Origin: Streptomyces globosus
GTDB taxonomy: Bacteria > Actinomycetota > Actinomycetes > Streptomycetales > Streptomycetaceae
DNA length: 64,000 bases
Assembly: GCF_003325375.1 (NCBI RefSeq)
Contig: NZ_CP030862.1
Location: forward strand, 5,461,501 to 5,525,500
Reading direction: 5' to 3'
Shown: one piece after another, positions 33,069-40,854 of the stretch
Layout: each line of letters opens with the position of its first letter
How positions within the stretch are numbered: position 1 is the stretch's first letter
Made by a program: the position numbers and the translations under genes
The notes under the pieces: generated by a model
Told to the model about the DNA's origin: nothing
Databases searched by the model: none
The model's input: the letters and a program-made list of their open reading frames with translations, nothing else

Positions 33069-34532
33069 ATGAGCACGCCTCCGAACCCGCCCGGCACCCC
33101 TTCGGAGCCGGAGCACGAGGGCACATCCGTTCACCGGCCGGAGGCGGAGCCCACGCCTGCACCCGCCGCGAAGCCGTCGCTCCGGAAGGCTCCGGAGCCC
33201 GGCGAAGAGGGCCCGGAGGCCCCCGCCGCCCCGACGGCACCCGCAGCGCCGTCCCTCCGCAAGGACGCCGCCCCGGCTCCGGAGCCGCAGTCGGCGGCCC
33301 CGGCCGAGGCGCCCGCAGCCGAGGCGGCGGCCCCTGCCGCGCCGTCCCTGCGGAAGGAGCCCGCCCCCGGCGAGGCGCCCGCACCCGCCGAGGCGCCCGC
33401 GCCCGCGCCGGAGGCAGCGGCGCCGGGCGAGCCATCTCCGGCGGCGCAGCCGCCCGCCACCCCCGCGGCGGCCGTCCCGGCCCAGACGCCCCAGCCCGCG
33501 ACCCCGGCCCAGGCCCCGGCCCCGGCCCCGGCCCAGGCCCAGGCCCAGGCCCCGGCGCCGGAGGCCTACGCTGCCCCGGGCTACGCCGCCCCGTCCTTCG
33601 CCGCTCACGGCTACGCCGCCCCCGGCACCCCCGGCGGTGCGCACCTCCCGCCCGGCCCGCCCGGCGCCCCCGTCCCGCCCGGCAACCCGTGGGCGTACCA
33701 CGGTGCCGGCGGCACCGGGCCCTGGGGTGCGCCCGTCCAGGAGGGCAACGGCCTCGCCGTGGCCTCCCTCGTCCTCGGCGCCTGCGCGATCTTCTTCGGC
33801 CCGGTCCCGCTCCTCTTCTGGGGCGGCGGCATCCTCGGCCTGATCGCCGTCGGCACGGGCCTCGGCGGCATCAAGCGCGCCTCGGCCGGGGCCGGCCGCA
33901 AGGCCATGGCCGTCGCCGGCACGGTCCTCGGCCTCCTCGGCCTCCTCTGCTCGGTCGGCGGCTACTTCCTGACCGAGCGGCTCGTCGACAGCGCCCGCCA
34001 CGGCATCGAGCGGGAGATCGACTCCTGGCCGGAGCCGGACGCGGACGGCCTGGAGATCGACCCGGAGGAGTTCGGGTCCGACGACCCGTGGCCGGCGCGC
34101 CCCGGACGGCCGACCCCGGCGCCGTCCCGCAGCGACGTGCCCGGCATGACCTCCCCGCTGCCGTTCGGCGAGACGTTCGCCTACCCGGACGGGATCAAGG
34201 TGAGCCTGTCGCAGCCGAAGCCGTACAAGACGAAGAACCGCTACTCCGACGTCGGCAACGCGGTCCAGATGACGCTGACCATCACCAACGGGTCGGCCGA
34301 GAACCACAACGTCATCTACGCCGTCCCGAACGTCCGCGACGACAAGGGCATGACCGCCAAGCTCGTCTTCGACGGCGATGTCCCGAAGCTGATCAGGGGC
34401 GACATCCTGCCGGGCCAGTCGGCCAGCGGCGTGGTCGTCTTCGAGGTCCCCGAGGGCACCACCAGCCTGAGCGCCGACATCTCCCCCGGCACGCTCATGC
34501 AGAGCGTGAAGTTCAGCGGGAAGATCGGCTGA
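33069..34532 (+). CDS. DUF4190 membrane protein with Pro/Ala-rich N-terminus and DUF4352-like domain
   Basis: This 487-residue protein starts with ~215 residues rich in Pro, Ala and Glu with repeats (SLRKEPAPGEAPAPAEAP), predicted cytoplasmic. It is followed by a DUF4190 helical hairpin (about 227-305, GLAVASLVLGACAIFFG, then MAVAGTVLGLLGLLCSVGGY). The outside part (about 355-487) reads like a DUF4352 Ig-like domain: TFAYPDGIKVSLSQPKPY, QMTLTITNGSAENHNVIY. The pattern is common in Streptomyces; the role is unknown, possibly binding an extracytoplasmic partner. It lies 73 bases upstream of nadE. Confidence 0.72.
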   Translation: MSTPPNPPGTPSEPEHEGTSVHRPEAEPTPAPAAKPSLRKAPEPGEEGPEAPAAPTAPAAPSLRKDAAPAPEPQSAAPAEAPAAEAAAPAAPSLRKEPAPGEAPAPAEAPAPAPEAAAPGEPSPAAQPPATPAAAVPAQTPQPATPAQAPAPAPAQAQAQAPAPEAYAAPGYAAPSFAAHGYAAPGTPGGAHLPPGPPGAPVPPGNPWAYHGAGGTGPWGAPVQEGNGLAVASLVLGACAIFFGPVPLLFWGGGILGLIAVGTGLGGIKRASAGAGRKAMAVAGTVLGLLGLLCSVGGYFLTERLVDSARHGIEREIDSWPEPDADGLEIDPEEFGSDDPWPARPGRPTPAPSRSDVPGMTSPLPFGETFAYPDGIKVSLSQPKPYKTKNRYSDVGNAVQMTLTITNGSAENHNVIYAVPNVRDDKGMTAKLVFDGDVPKLIRGDILPGQSASGVVVFEVPEGTTSLSADISPGTLMQSVKFSGKIG

Positions 34533-34593
34533 CGGCAGCCGCCGCGAACCGCCCGGGCACGGGGCCGCCGCCCCATAGCGTCAGAAAGACGAT

Positions 34594-34599
34594 TACACT
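34594..34599 (+). promoter_or_regulatory. Putative -10 element of nadE (leaderless)
   Basis: TACACT lies six bases before the GTG start of nadE, with no Shine-Dalgarno sequence between. That geometry predicts a leaderless mRNA. The -35 region is not convincing. Confidence 0.45.
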
Positions 34600-34605
34600 G
34601 GCCCC

Positions 34606-36360
34606 GTGCCCCAACTTCGCCTCGCTCTCCTCCAGATCGACTCGCACGTGGGCGACATCGCCGCCAACGCCGACTCGGTCGTGCACTGGTCCCGGCACTC
34701 CGCCGAGCAGGGCGCCCACCTCGCGGCGTTCCCCGAGATGATGCTGACCGGCTACCCCGTGGAGGACCTCGCACTGCGCGGCTCCTTCGTGGAGGCCTCC
34801 CGCTCCGCCCTGGCCGCACTGGCCGTCCGGCTGGCCGACGAGGGCCTCGGCGAGCTGCCGGTCGTCGTCGGCTACCTCGACCGCAGCGAGCGGGCCACCC
34901 CCCGCCTGGGCCTGCCCGCGGGCTCCCCGGAGAACGCGGCCGCCGTCCTCCACCGCGGGGAGGTGGTACTCCGCTTCGCCAAGCACCACCTCCCGAACTA
35001 CGGCGTCTTCGACGAGTTCCGCTACTTCGTGCCCGGCGGCACCCAGCCGGTGATCCGGGTCCGCGGCGTCGACGTCGCCCTCGCGATCTGCGAGGACCTC
35101 TGGCAGGAGGGCGGCCGCGTCCCCGCCACCCGCTCCGCCGGGGCCGGGCTGCTGATCTCGGTCAACGCCTCCCCGTACGAGCGGAACAAGGACGACGTCC
35201 GCCTCGAACTGGTCCGCAAGCGGGCCCAGGAGGCCGGCTGCACCCTCGCCTACCTCGCGATGATCGGCGGCCAGGACGACCTCGTCTTCGACGGCGACTC
35301 GATCGTGGTCGGCGCGGACGGAGAGGTCCTCGCCCGCGCCCCGCAGTTCTCCGAGGGCTGCGTCCTGGTCGACCTCGACCTGCCGGCGGCCCGGCCGGAC
35401 GCCCCCGAGGGCGTCGTCGACGACGGGCTGCGCATCGACCGCGTCGTCCTCTCCGAGGAGCCCGTCGAGCCGTACGAGCCGGTCGCGGCCGGCGGCGGCG
35501 GCGAGCGGCTCGACGACGACGAGGAGGTGTACGACGCGCTGGTCGTGGGCCTGCGCGCATACGTCCGGAAGAACGGCTTCCGATCGGTCCTGATCGGGCT
35601 GTCCGGCGGCATCGACTCCGCACTCGTCGCCGCCATCGCCTGCGACGCCGTCGGCGCGCAGAACGTGTACGGCGTCTCCATGCCGTCGAAGTACTCCTCG
35701 GAGCACTCCCGGACGGACGCCGCCGAGCTGGCCCGGCGCACCGGCCTCAACTTCCGGACCGTCTCCATCGAGCCGATGTTCGACGCCTACATGGGGTCCG
35801 TCGGCCTGACCGGCCTCGCCGAGGAGAACCTCCAGTCCCGGCTGCGCGGCACCCTGCTGATGGCGCTCTCCAACCAGGAGGGCCACATCGTCCTCGCCCC
35901 GGGCAACAAGTCGGAGCTGGCCGTCGGCTACTCCACCCTGTACGGCGACTCCGTCGGCGCGTACGGCCCGATCAAGGACGTCTACAAGTCGGACGTGTTC
36001 CGCCTCGCCCGGTACCGCAACCGGGCCGCCGAGGAGCGCGGGGAGACCCCGCCGATCCCGGAGAACTCCATCGCCAAACCGCCGAGCGCCGAGCTGCGGC
36101 CCGGCCAGGTGGACACCGACTCGCTGCCGGACTACCCGGTGCTGGACGCGATCCTCGCCCTGTACGTGGACCGCGACCAGGGGCTGGAGGCGATCGTCGC
36201 CGCAGGCTTCGACCGCGGGCTGGTGGCGAGGACGCTGCGGATGGTGGACGCGGCGGAGTACAAGCGGCGCCAGTACCCGCCCGGTACGAAGATCTCCGCG
36301 AAGGGCTTCGGCAAGGACCGCCGCCTGCCCGTCACCAACGGCTGGCGCGAGCAGGCCTGA
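34606..36360 (+). CDS. nadE: Glutamine-dependent NAD+ synthetase
   Basis: This 584-residue enzyme makes NAD+ from deamido-NAD+ with ATP and ammonia from glutamine. The nitrilase-like glutaminase domain (residues 1-~270) carries the triad Glu44 (FPEMML), Lys126 (FAKHHLPNYG) and Cys162 (AICEDLW). The synthetase domain (about 315-584) has the ATP pyrophosphatase P-loop LSGGIDSALVA near 337 and the ending KISAKGFGKDRRLPVTNGW. The start is GTG 34606, consistent with the leaderless promoter. A strong hairpin follows the stop codon. Confidence 0.96.
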   Translation: MPQLRLALLQIDSHVGDIAANADSVVHWSRHSAEQGAHLAAFPEMMLTGYPVEDLALRGSFVEASRSALAALAVRLADEGLGELPVVVGYLDRSERATPRLGLPAGSPENAAAVLHRGEVVLRFAKHHLPNYGVFDEFRYFVPGGTQPVIRVRGVDVALAICEDLWQEGGRVPATRSAGAGLLISVNASPYERNKDDVRLELVRKRAQEAGCTLAYLAMIGGQDDLVFDGDSIVVGADGEVLARAPQFSEGCVLVDLDLPAARPDAPEGVVDDGLRIDRVVLSEEPVEPYEPVAAGGGGERLDDDEEVYDALVVGLRAYVRKNGFRSVLIGLSGGIDSALVAAIACDAVGAQNVYGVSMPSKYSSEHSRTDAAELARRTGLNFRTVSIEPMFDAYMGSVGLTGLAEENLQSRLRGTLLMALSNQEGHIVLAPGNKSELAVGYSTLYGDSVGAYGPIKDVYKSDVFRLARYRNRAAEERGETPPIPENSIAKPPSAELRPGQVDTDSLPDYPVLDAILALYVDRDQGLEAIVAAGFDRGLVARTLRMVDAAEYKRRQYPPGTKISAKGFGKDRRLPVTNGWREQA

Positions 36361-36365
36361 CGCCC

Positions 36366-36397
36366 GCGGGCGGGCCGCCGCCCGGCCCCCCGCCCGC
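36366..36397. terminator. Hairpin at the convergent nadE/EEP gene ends
   Basis: GCGGGCGGG (36366-36374) pairs with CCCGCCCGC (36389-36397) around a GC-rich 14-base loop, directly after the nadE stop and 9 bases from the end of the minus-strand gene. Confidence 0.6.
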
Positions 36398-36405
36398 CCG
36401 GCGCG

Positions 36406-37434
36406 CTACGTGCCGACCGTCACCCGGGCGGCCACCGGAAGGTGGTCGCTCGCGGTGCGCGGCAGCGTCCAGGAGGCCTCCGGCTTCATCCCGCGGACCA
36501 TGATCTGGTCGATCCGCGCCATCGGGAACGCCGCCGGCCAGCTGAACCCGAAGCCCTCGCCGGCGGCGCCCTGCGTGGAGCGCATCTGCGAGGTGACCTC
36601 GCGCAGCGAGCGGTCGTTCATGGTGCCGTTGAGGTCGCCGAGCAGGACGACCTTGCCCAGCGGCTCGGCGGCGAGCGCCGCGCCGAGCGCGCCGGCGCTG
36701 TTGTCGCGCTGGTTCGCCGTGAAGCCGGCGTTCAGCTTCACCCGGACGGACGGCAGGTGCGCCACGTAGACGGCGATCCGGCCGCGCGGGCTCTCCACGG
36801 TGGTGCGCATGGCCCGCGTCCAGCCCATCCGGATGTCGACCGGCCCGCTGGCCGTCAGCGGGTACCTGCTCCACACGCCGACCGTGCCCTCCACCGCGTG
36901 GTACTTGTACGTGCCCGCCAGGGCCTTCTCGTACGAGGGGACGGCGCTGCCCTTGAGCTCGGTCAGGGCCAGCACGTCGGCCCCGGAGCGGGCCACCGAC
37001 TCGGCCGTGGCCCGCGGGTCGGGGTTGGCCGCGTCGACGTTGTGGGTGGCGACGACGAGGTCGCCGCCGGAGCCGGACTTGCCGAAGACCAGGCCGCCGA
37101 AGAGGTTCAGCCACACCACCGCCGGCAGCAGGCAGGCGATCAGCGCCGTCGCCGAGCGGCGGAATGCGGCGCACGCAGCGAGGACGGGGACGAGCAGCCC
37201 CAGCCAGGGCAGGAACGTCTCGGTGAGGCTGCCCAGGTTGCCGACGTCGTTCGGCAGCTGCGCATGGAAGATCATGACCAGGGCGAGCACGACCGCCAGG
37301 ACGGCGGTGGCGATCCCGCGCCGCCAGATCCCTCTGTCGCGGCGCAGTTCGGCCAGGCGGCGCCGGAGGCCGGATCCGGAGGGCTCGCGCTCCGAGCCGC
37401 CGTTCCCGGTCTCCGCCATGTACGCCTGTGCCAT
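36406..37434 (-). CDS. Membrane-anchored endonuclease/exonuclease/phosphatase family protein
   Basis: In this 342-residue protein, three N-terminal membrane segments (about residues 41-57, 72-90, 96-115) lead to an EEP domain that would lie outside the membrane. Catalytic motifs are VVATHNVDAANPD (Asn), ADVLALTELKG (metal Glu), VYVAHLPS, LLGDLNGTMND and the final SDHLPVAARV (catalytic Asp-His). The substrate could be a phosphoester such as lipid, nucleotide or DNA. It is divergent from panB. Confidence 0.85.
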   Translation of the reverse strand: MAQAYMAETGNGGSEREPSGSGLRRRLAELRRDRGIWRRGIATAVLAVVLALVMIFHAQLPNDVGNLGSLTETFLPWLGLLVPVLAACAAFRRSATALIACLLPAVVWLNLFGGLVFGKSGSGGDLVVATHNVDAANPDPRATAESVARSGADVLALTELKGSAVPSYEKALAGTYKYHAVEGTVGVWSRYPLTASGPVDIRMGWTRAMRTTVESPRGRIAVYVAHLPSVRVKLNAGFTANQRDNSAGALGAALAAEPLGKVVLLGDLNGTMNDRSLREVTSQMRSTQGAAGEGFGFSWPAAFPMARIDQIMVRGMKPEASWTLPRTASDHLPVAARVTVGT

Positions 37435-37796
37435 GCCACTGCCCTCGCTGCCCTGCTCGCGCTCCGTTCCCGCACCATGACCCTAGGCGATGGACGGAGC
37501 CTTCCGTGCCGGTGTTCCGGCCGTACGTCCGGGAGGACGAACGGCCGTGCGGCGCGGGTTCCTGTTGTCACGAAACGCGCACATTCGCTCGGACGCGTGC
37601 CGTTCGCTCATCCGAACGGACGCAGTGGAGCACTTGCGGGGGCCTCGGGGCGGCCTCGGGGCCGACTCGCCCCGGCGGGGAGTGTGACGCACCGGTCGCT
37701 CCCCCACTTTCGCGGCGGCCCGGCCAGGTGCCACCATGGTGGGTGAGTCCGGGGACGCCGTCAGGGCGCCTCGAGATGACACAAGGAGCAGTTGCC
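37435..37796. other. Divergent intergenic region upstream of panB
   Basis: No gene is supported. Short open frames on both strands lack ribosome-binding sites. The region must carry the promoters for panB and the EEP protein; no clear -35/-10 pair stands out. Confidence 0.3.
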
Positions 37797-38657
37797 ATGA
37801 CGCATGCCGTTTCGCCTGCCCGCGAAGCAGCCTCCCCCACCCTGTACGGGGGCACCGGCACCCGCCGGATCACCGTCCGCGACCTCACGCTCGCCAAGGA
37901 GCGCGGCGAGAAGTGGCCGATGCTCACCGCGTACGACGCGATGACCGCCTCCGTGTTCGACGAGGCCGGCATCCCGGTCATCCTCGTCGGCGACTCCATG
38001 GGCAACTGCCACCTCGGCTACGAGAACACCGTCCCCGTCACGATGGACGAGATGACCCTGCTGTCCGCAGCCGTCGTGCGCGGCACCAGCCGGGCCCTCG
38101 TCGTCGGCGACCTGCCGTTCGGCTCGTACCAGGAGGGCGCGGTGCAGGCGCTGCGCAGCGCCACCCGGCTCGTGAAGGAGGCGGGCGTCGGCGCGGTGAA
38201 GCTGGAGGGCGGCGAGCGCTCGCTGCACCAGACGGAGCTGATCGTGCAGTCCGGCATCCCGGTCATGTCCCACCTGGGCCTGACCCCGCAATCCGTCAAC
38301 GCGATGGGCTACCGGGTGCAGGGCCGCGGCGACGAGGCCGCGCACCAGCTGCTCCGCGACGCCAAGGCCGCGCAGGACGCGGGCGCGTTCGCGGTGGTGC
38401 TGGAGCTGGTGCCCGCCGAGCTGGCCGCCGAGGTCACCCGCTCGCTGCAGATCCCGACGGTCGGCATCGGCGCGGGCGCGGACTGCGACGCGCAGGTGCT
38501 GGTCTGGACGGACATGATGGGCCTGACCGGCGGGAAGATGCCGAAGTTCGTCAAGCAGTACGCCGACCTGCGCGCCACGATGACGGGCGCGGCGAAGGCG
38601 TTCGCCGAGGACGTCGTCGGCGGGGCGTTCCCGCAGGAGCAGCACAGCTTCCACTGA
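37797..38657 (+). CDS. panB: 3-methyl-2-oxobutanoate hydroxymethyltransferase (pantothenate synthesis)
   Basis: This 286-residue enzyme catalyses the first committed step of pantothenate and CoA synthesis, adding a hydroxymethyl group from methylene-THF to alpha-ketoisovalerate. Family motifs are MLTAYDAMTASVFDEAGIPV, VGDSMGNCHLGYENTVPVTM (metal-binding Asp), AVKLEGGE, the catalytic Glu of VLELVP, and IPTVGIGAGADCDAQVLVW. The ATG at 37797 has AAGGAG ten bases upstream; the long frame before it is not coding. A hairpin overlaps the stop codon, so panB is probably transcribed alone. Confidence 0.96.
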   Translation: MTHAVSPAREAASPTLYGGTGTRRITVRDLTLAKERGEKWPMLTAYDAMTASVFDEAGIPVILVGDSMGNCHLGYENTVPVTMDEMTLLSAAVVRGTSRALVVGDLPFGSYQEGAVQALRSATRLVKEAGVGAVKLEGGERSLHQTELIVQSGIPVMSHLGLTPQSVNAMGYRVQGRGDEAAHQLLRDAKAAQDAGAFAVVLELVPAELAAEVTRSLQIPTVGIGAGADCDAQVLVWTDMMGLTGGKMPKFVKQYADLRATMTGAAKAFAEDVVGGAFPQEQHSFH

Positions 38658-38695
38658 TCAGCGGATTCCCGCCGTCCGGCGCGGATCCGCTGATC
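38656..38695 (+). terminator. panB terminator overlapping its stop codon
   Basis: Perfect 11-bp arms GATCAGCGGAT (38656-38666) and ATCCGCTGATC (38685-38695). The stem begins inside the TGA stop codon. Confidence 0.7.
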
Positions 38696-38820
38696 CCGCC
38701 GGCCGGCGCCGGACCACCGGGCCGGCAGGCCGCCGACCGCCCCGCGCGGCCGGCGGGCTGCCGGCCCGCCGGCGTCCTGCCGCCCCCGTCGTCGCCGCTG
38801 TCGGCACCGCTGCCGCGGTC

Positions 38821-38853
38821 TGTCGGTGGTCTGTCGGTGGTCTGTCGGTGGCG
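38821..38853 (+). repeat. Three tandem 11-bp repeats before the ABC exporter operon
   Basis: TGTCGGTGGTC occurs at 38821 and 38832, and TGTCGGTGGCG at 38843, ending 17 bases before the ATG of the ATPase gene. One-turn spacing of direct repeats upstream of a start is typical of binding sites for regulators such as SARP/AfsR-type proteins, which bind heptameric direct repeats at 11-bp period. A SARP-type regulator is encoded just downstream on the other strand. Confidence 0.55.
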
Positions 38854-38870
38854 GCTGGTCCCCTGGGGCC

Positions 38871-39938
38871 ATGACGCGAACCGACAACAACCCCCAGTAC
38901 GGCCCGAACGCCGTCGAGGTCCGGGGACTGGTCAAGCACTTCGGTGAGACCAAGGCCCTGGACGGAGTCGACCTGGACGTCCGCGAGGGCACCGTCCTCG
39001 GTGTCCTCGGCCCCAACGGCGCGGGCAAGACCACCCTGGTCCGCTGCCTGTCCACGCTGCTCGTCCCGGACGCCGGCACCGCCCGCGTCGCCGGGTACGA
39101 CGTCGTCCGCCAGCCGCGGCAGCTGCGCCGCACCATCGGCCTGACCGGCCAGTACGCCTCGGTCGACGAGAAGCTCTCCGGCTGGGAGAACCTGTACATG
39201 ATCGGCCGGCTGCTGGACCTGTCCCGCAAGGACTCCCGCGCCCGCGCCGACGAGCTGCTGGAGCGGTTCTCCCTCACGGAGGCCGCGCGCAAGCCCGCCA
39301 TGACGTACTCGGGCGGCATGCGCCGCCGCCTCGACCTGGCCGCCTCCATGATCGGCCGGCCGGCCGTGCTGTACCTGGACGAGCCCACCACCGGCCTCGA
39401 CCCGCGCACCCGCAACGAGGTGTGGGACGAGGTGCAGCGGATGGTAGCCGAGGGCGCCACCGTCCTGCTCACCACCCAGTACATGGAGGAGGCCGAGCAC
39501 CTCGCGCACGAGCTGACCGTCATCGACCGCGGGCAGGTCGTCGCGGGCGGCAGGATCGACGAGCTGAAGGCGCGTGTCGGCGGCCGCACCCTGCGGATCC
39601 GGCCCGCCTCGGCCTCCGACCTGCCGGGCATGGCGCGCGCCCTCGCCGAGGCCGGCCTGGACGGCATCGCCGGGGCGCAGGCCGTGCCGGACGAGGGCGT
39701 CCTGCTCGTCCCGATCCTCAGCGACGAGCAGCTGACGGCGGTGGTCGGCCTGCTGGCCGCCCGCGGCCATGCGATCGCCGACCTCGGCACCTACCTGCCG
39801 AGCCTGGACGAGGTGTTCCTCGCCATCACCGGCCACCGGACCGCCGACGCGCAGGACGCGCCGCCGGCCGAGGGGCAGCAGACCGGCCGCGCGGGCCGGA
39901 CCGACCGGACCGACAAGAACACGGAGGTCGCGGCATGA
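38871..39938 (+). CDS. Drug-exporter ABC transporter ATPase, DrrA-type
   Basis: In this 355-residue protein, the Walker A motif GPNGAGKTT lies near residue 48, the signature YSGGMRRRLDLAASM near 145, Walker B AVLYLDEPTTGLDP near 165, and the H-loop TTQYMEEAEHLA near 205. The C-terminal ~90 residues form the DrrA-associated domain, with RTLRIRPASASDLPGMARAL and LPSLDEVFLAITGH. It should power export of a hydrophobic compound with the permease that follows, whose start overlaps its stop (ATGA). Confidence 0.92.
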   Translation: MTRTDNNPQYGPNAVEVRGLVKHFGETKALDGVDLDVREGTVLGVLGPNGAGKTTLVRCLSTLLVPDAGTARVAGYDVVRQPRQLRRTIGLTGQYASVDEKLSGWENLYMIGRLLDLSRKDSRARADELLERFSLTEAARKPAMTYSGGMRRRLDLAASMIGRPAVLYLDEPTTGLDPRTRNEVWDEVQRMVAEGATVLLTTQYMEEAEHLAHELTVIDRGQVVAGGRIDELKARVGGRTLRIRPASASDLPGMARALAEAGLDGIAGAQAVPDEGVLLVPILSDEQLTAVVGLLAARGHAIADLGTYLPSLDEVFLAITGHRTADAQDAPPAEGQQTGRAGRTDRTDKNTEVAA

Positions 39939-40792
39939 GCACCGCCACCACGAGCAAGCCCGCCGCCACCGCCGCGGCCGCCGCACCGGCCGGGACGGGC
40001 CCGCTGCCCGGGGAGGGCCGCATCGGCCTGCGGGCCAACCTGCGGCACATCTCCGCCCTGGCCCGCCGCAACGTCATGCAGCTCAAGGCCGACCCCCAGT
40101 CGATGTTCGACGTCGTGTTCATGCCGATCGTGTTCACGCTGCTGTTCGTGTTCGTCTTCGGCGGCGCGATCTCCGGCAGGGGCAACCAGGACGCGTACGT
40201 CAACTACGTCGTCCCCGGCCTGATGGCCATGATGGGCCTGAACGTCGCCATGGGCGTCGGCATCGGGGTGAACGACGACTTCAAGAAGGGCGTCATGGAC
40301 CGCTTCCGGTCCATGCCGATCGCCCGGTCGTCCGTCCTCCTCGCGAAGATCGTCGTCGAGCTGGGGCGGACGCTGATCGCCATCACGATCCTGCTCGGGG
40401 TCGGCTTCCTGCTGGGCCTTTCCATCAAGACGTCGTTCACCGACCTGCTGCTGGCCATCGGGCTGTCCGCCGTCTTCGGCGCCTCCCTGATGTGGATCTT
40501 CATCCTGCTGGGCCTGACCCTGCAGAACGCCCAGGCCGTGCAGGGCGTGGCGATGATGGTCCTGATGCCCCTCCAGTTCGGCAGCTCGATCTTCGCCCCG
40601 CCGTCGACGATGCCGGGCTGGCTGCAGTCCTTCACGGACTACAACCCGCTGTCCCAGCTCGCCGACGCGGCCCGCGCGCTGATCAACGGCGGCCCCGTCG
40701 CCCACGCCGTGTGGGTGACCCTGGCCTGGTCGCTGGCCATCACGGCCGTCACCATGCCGCTCGCGGTGCGCAAGTTCCGCCAGAAGACCTGA
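39935..40792 (+). CDS. ABC-2 type permease, DrrB-type
   Basis: This 285-residue protein has about six membrane segments. The family features are MFDVVFMPIVFTLLFVFVFG, the conserved FKKGVMDRFRSMPIARSSV loop after helix 2, and MVLMPLQFGSSIFAPPSTMP followed by PLSQLADAARALING. It is the membrane partner of the preceding ATPase. The operon's substrate is unknown; self-resistance or metabolite export is the usual role. Confidence 0.93.
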   Translation: MSTATTSKPAATAAAAAPAGTGPLPGEGRIGLRANLRHISALARRNVMQLKADPQSMFDVVFMPIVFTLLFVFVFGGAISGRGNQDAYVNYVVPGLMAMMGLNVAMGVGIGVNDDFKKGVMDRFRSMPIARSSVLLAKIVVELGRTLIAITILLGVGFLLGLSIKTSFTDLLLAIGLSAVFGASLMWIFILLGLTLQNAQAVQGVAMMVLMPLQFGSSIFAPPSTMPGWLQSFTDYNPLSQLADAARALINGGPVAHAVWVTLAWSLAITAVTMPLAVRKFRQKT

Positions 40793-40854
40793 TCCGGCCG
40801 GCCGGTCCGCTCCGGATCGCGTCCCGGACGGGCCCCCGGCGGGGGGGGGCCGGG

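Noticed and set aside
40838..40854. Run of about ten G between the permease and the SARP-type gene
   Set aside because: A simple homopolymer in a convergent spacer; no evidence for a phase-variable or regulatory role since it lies outside both genes.
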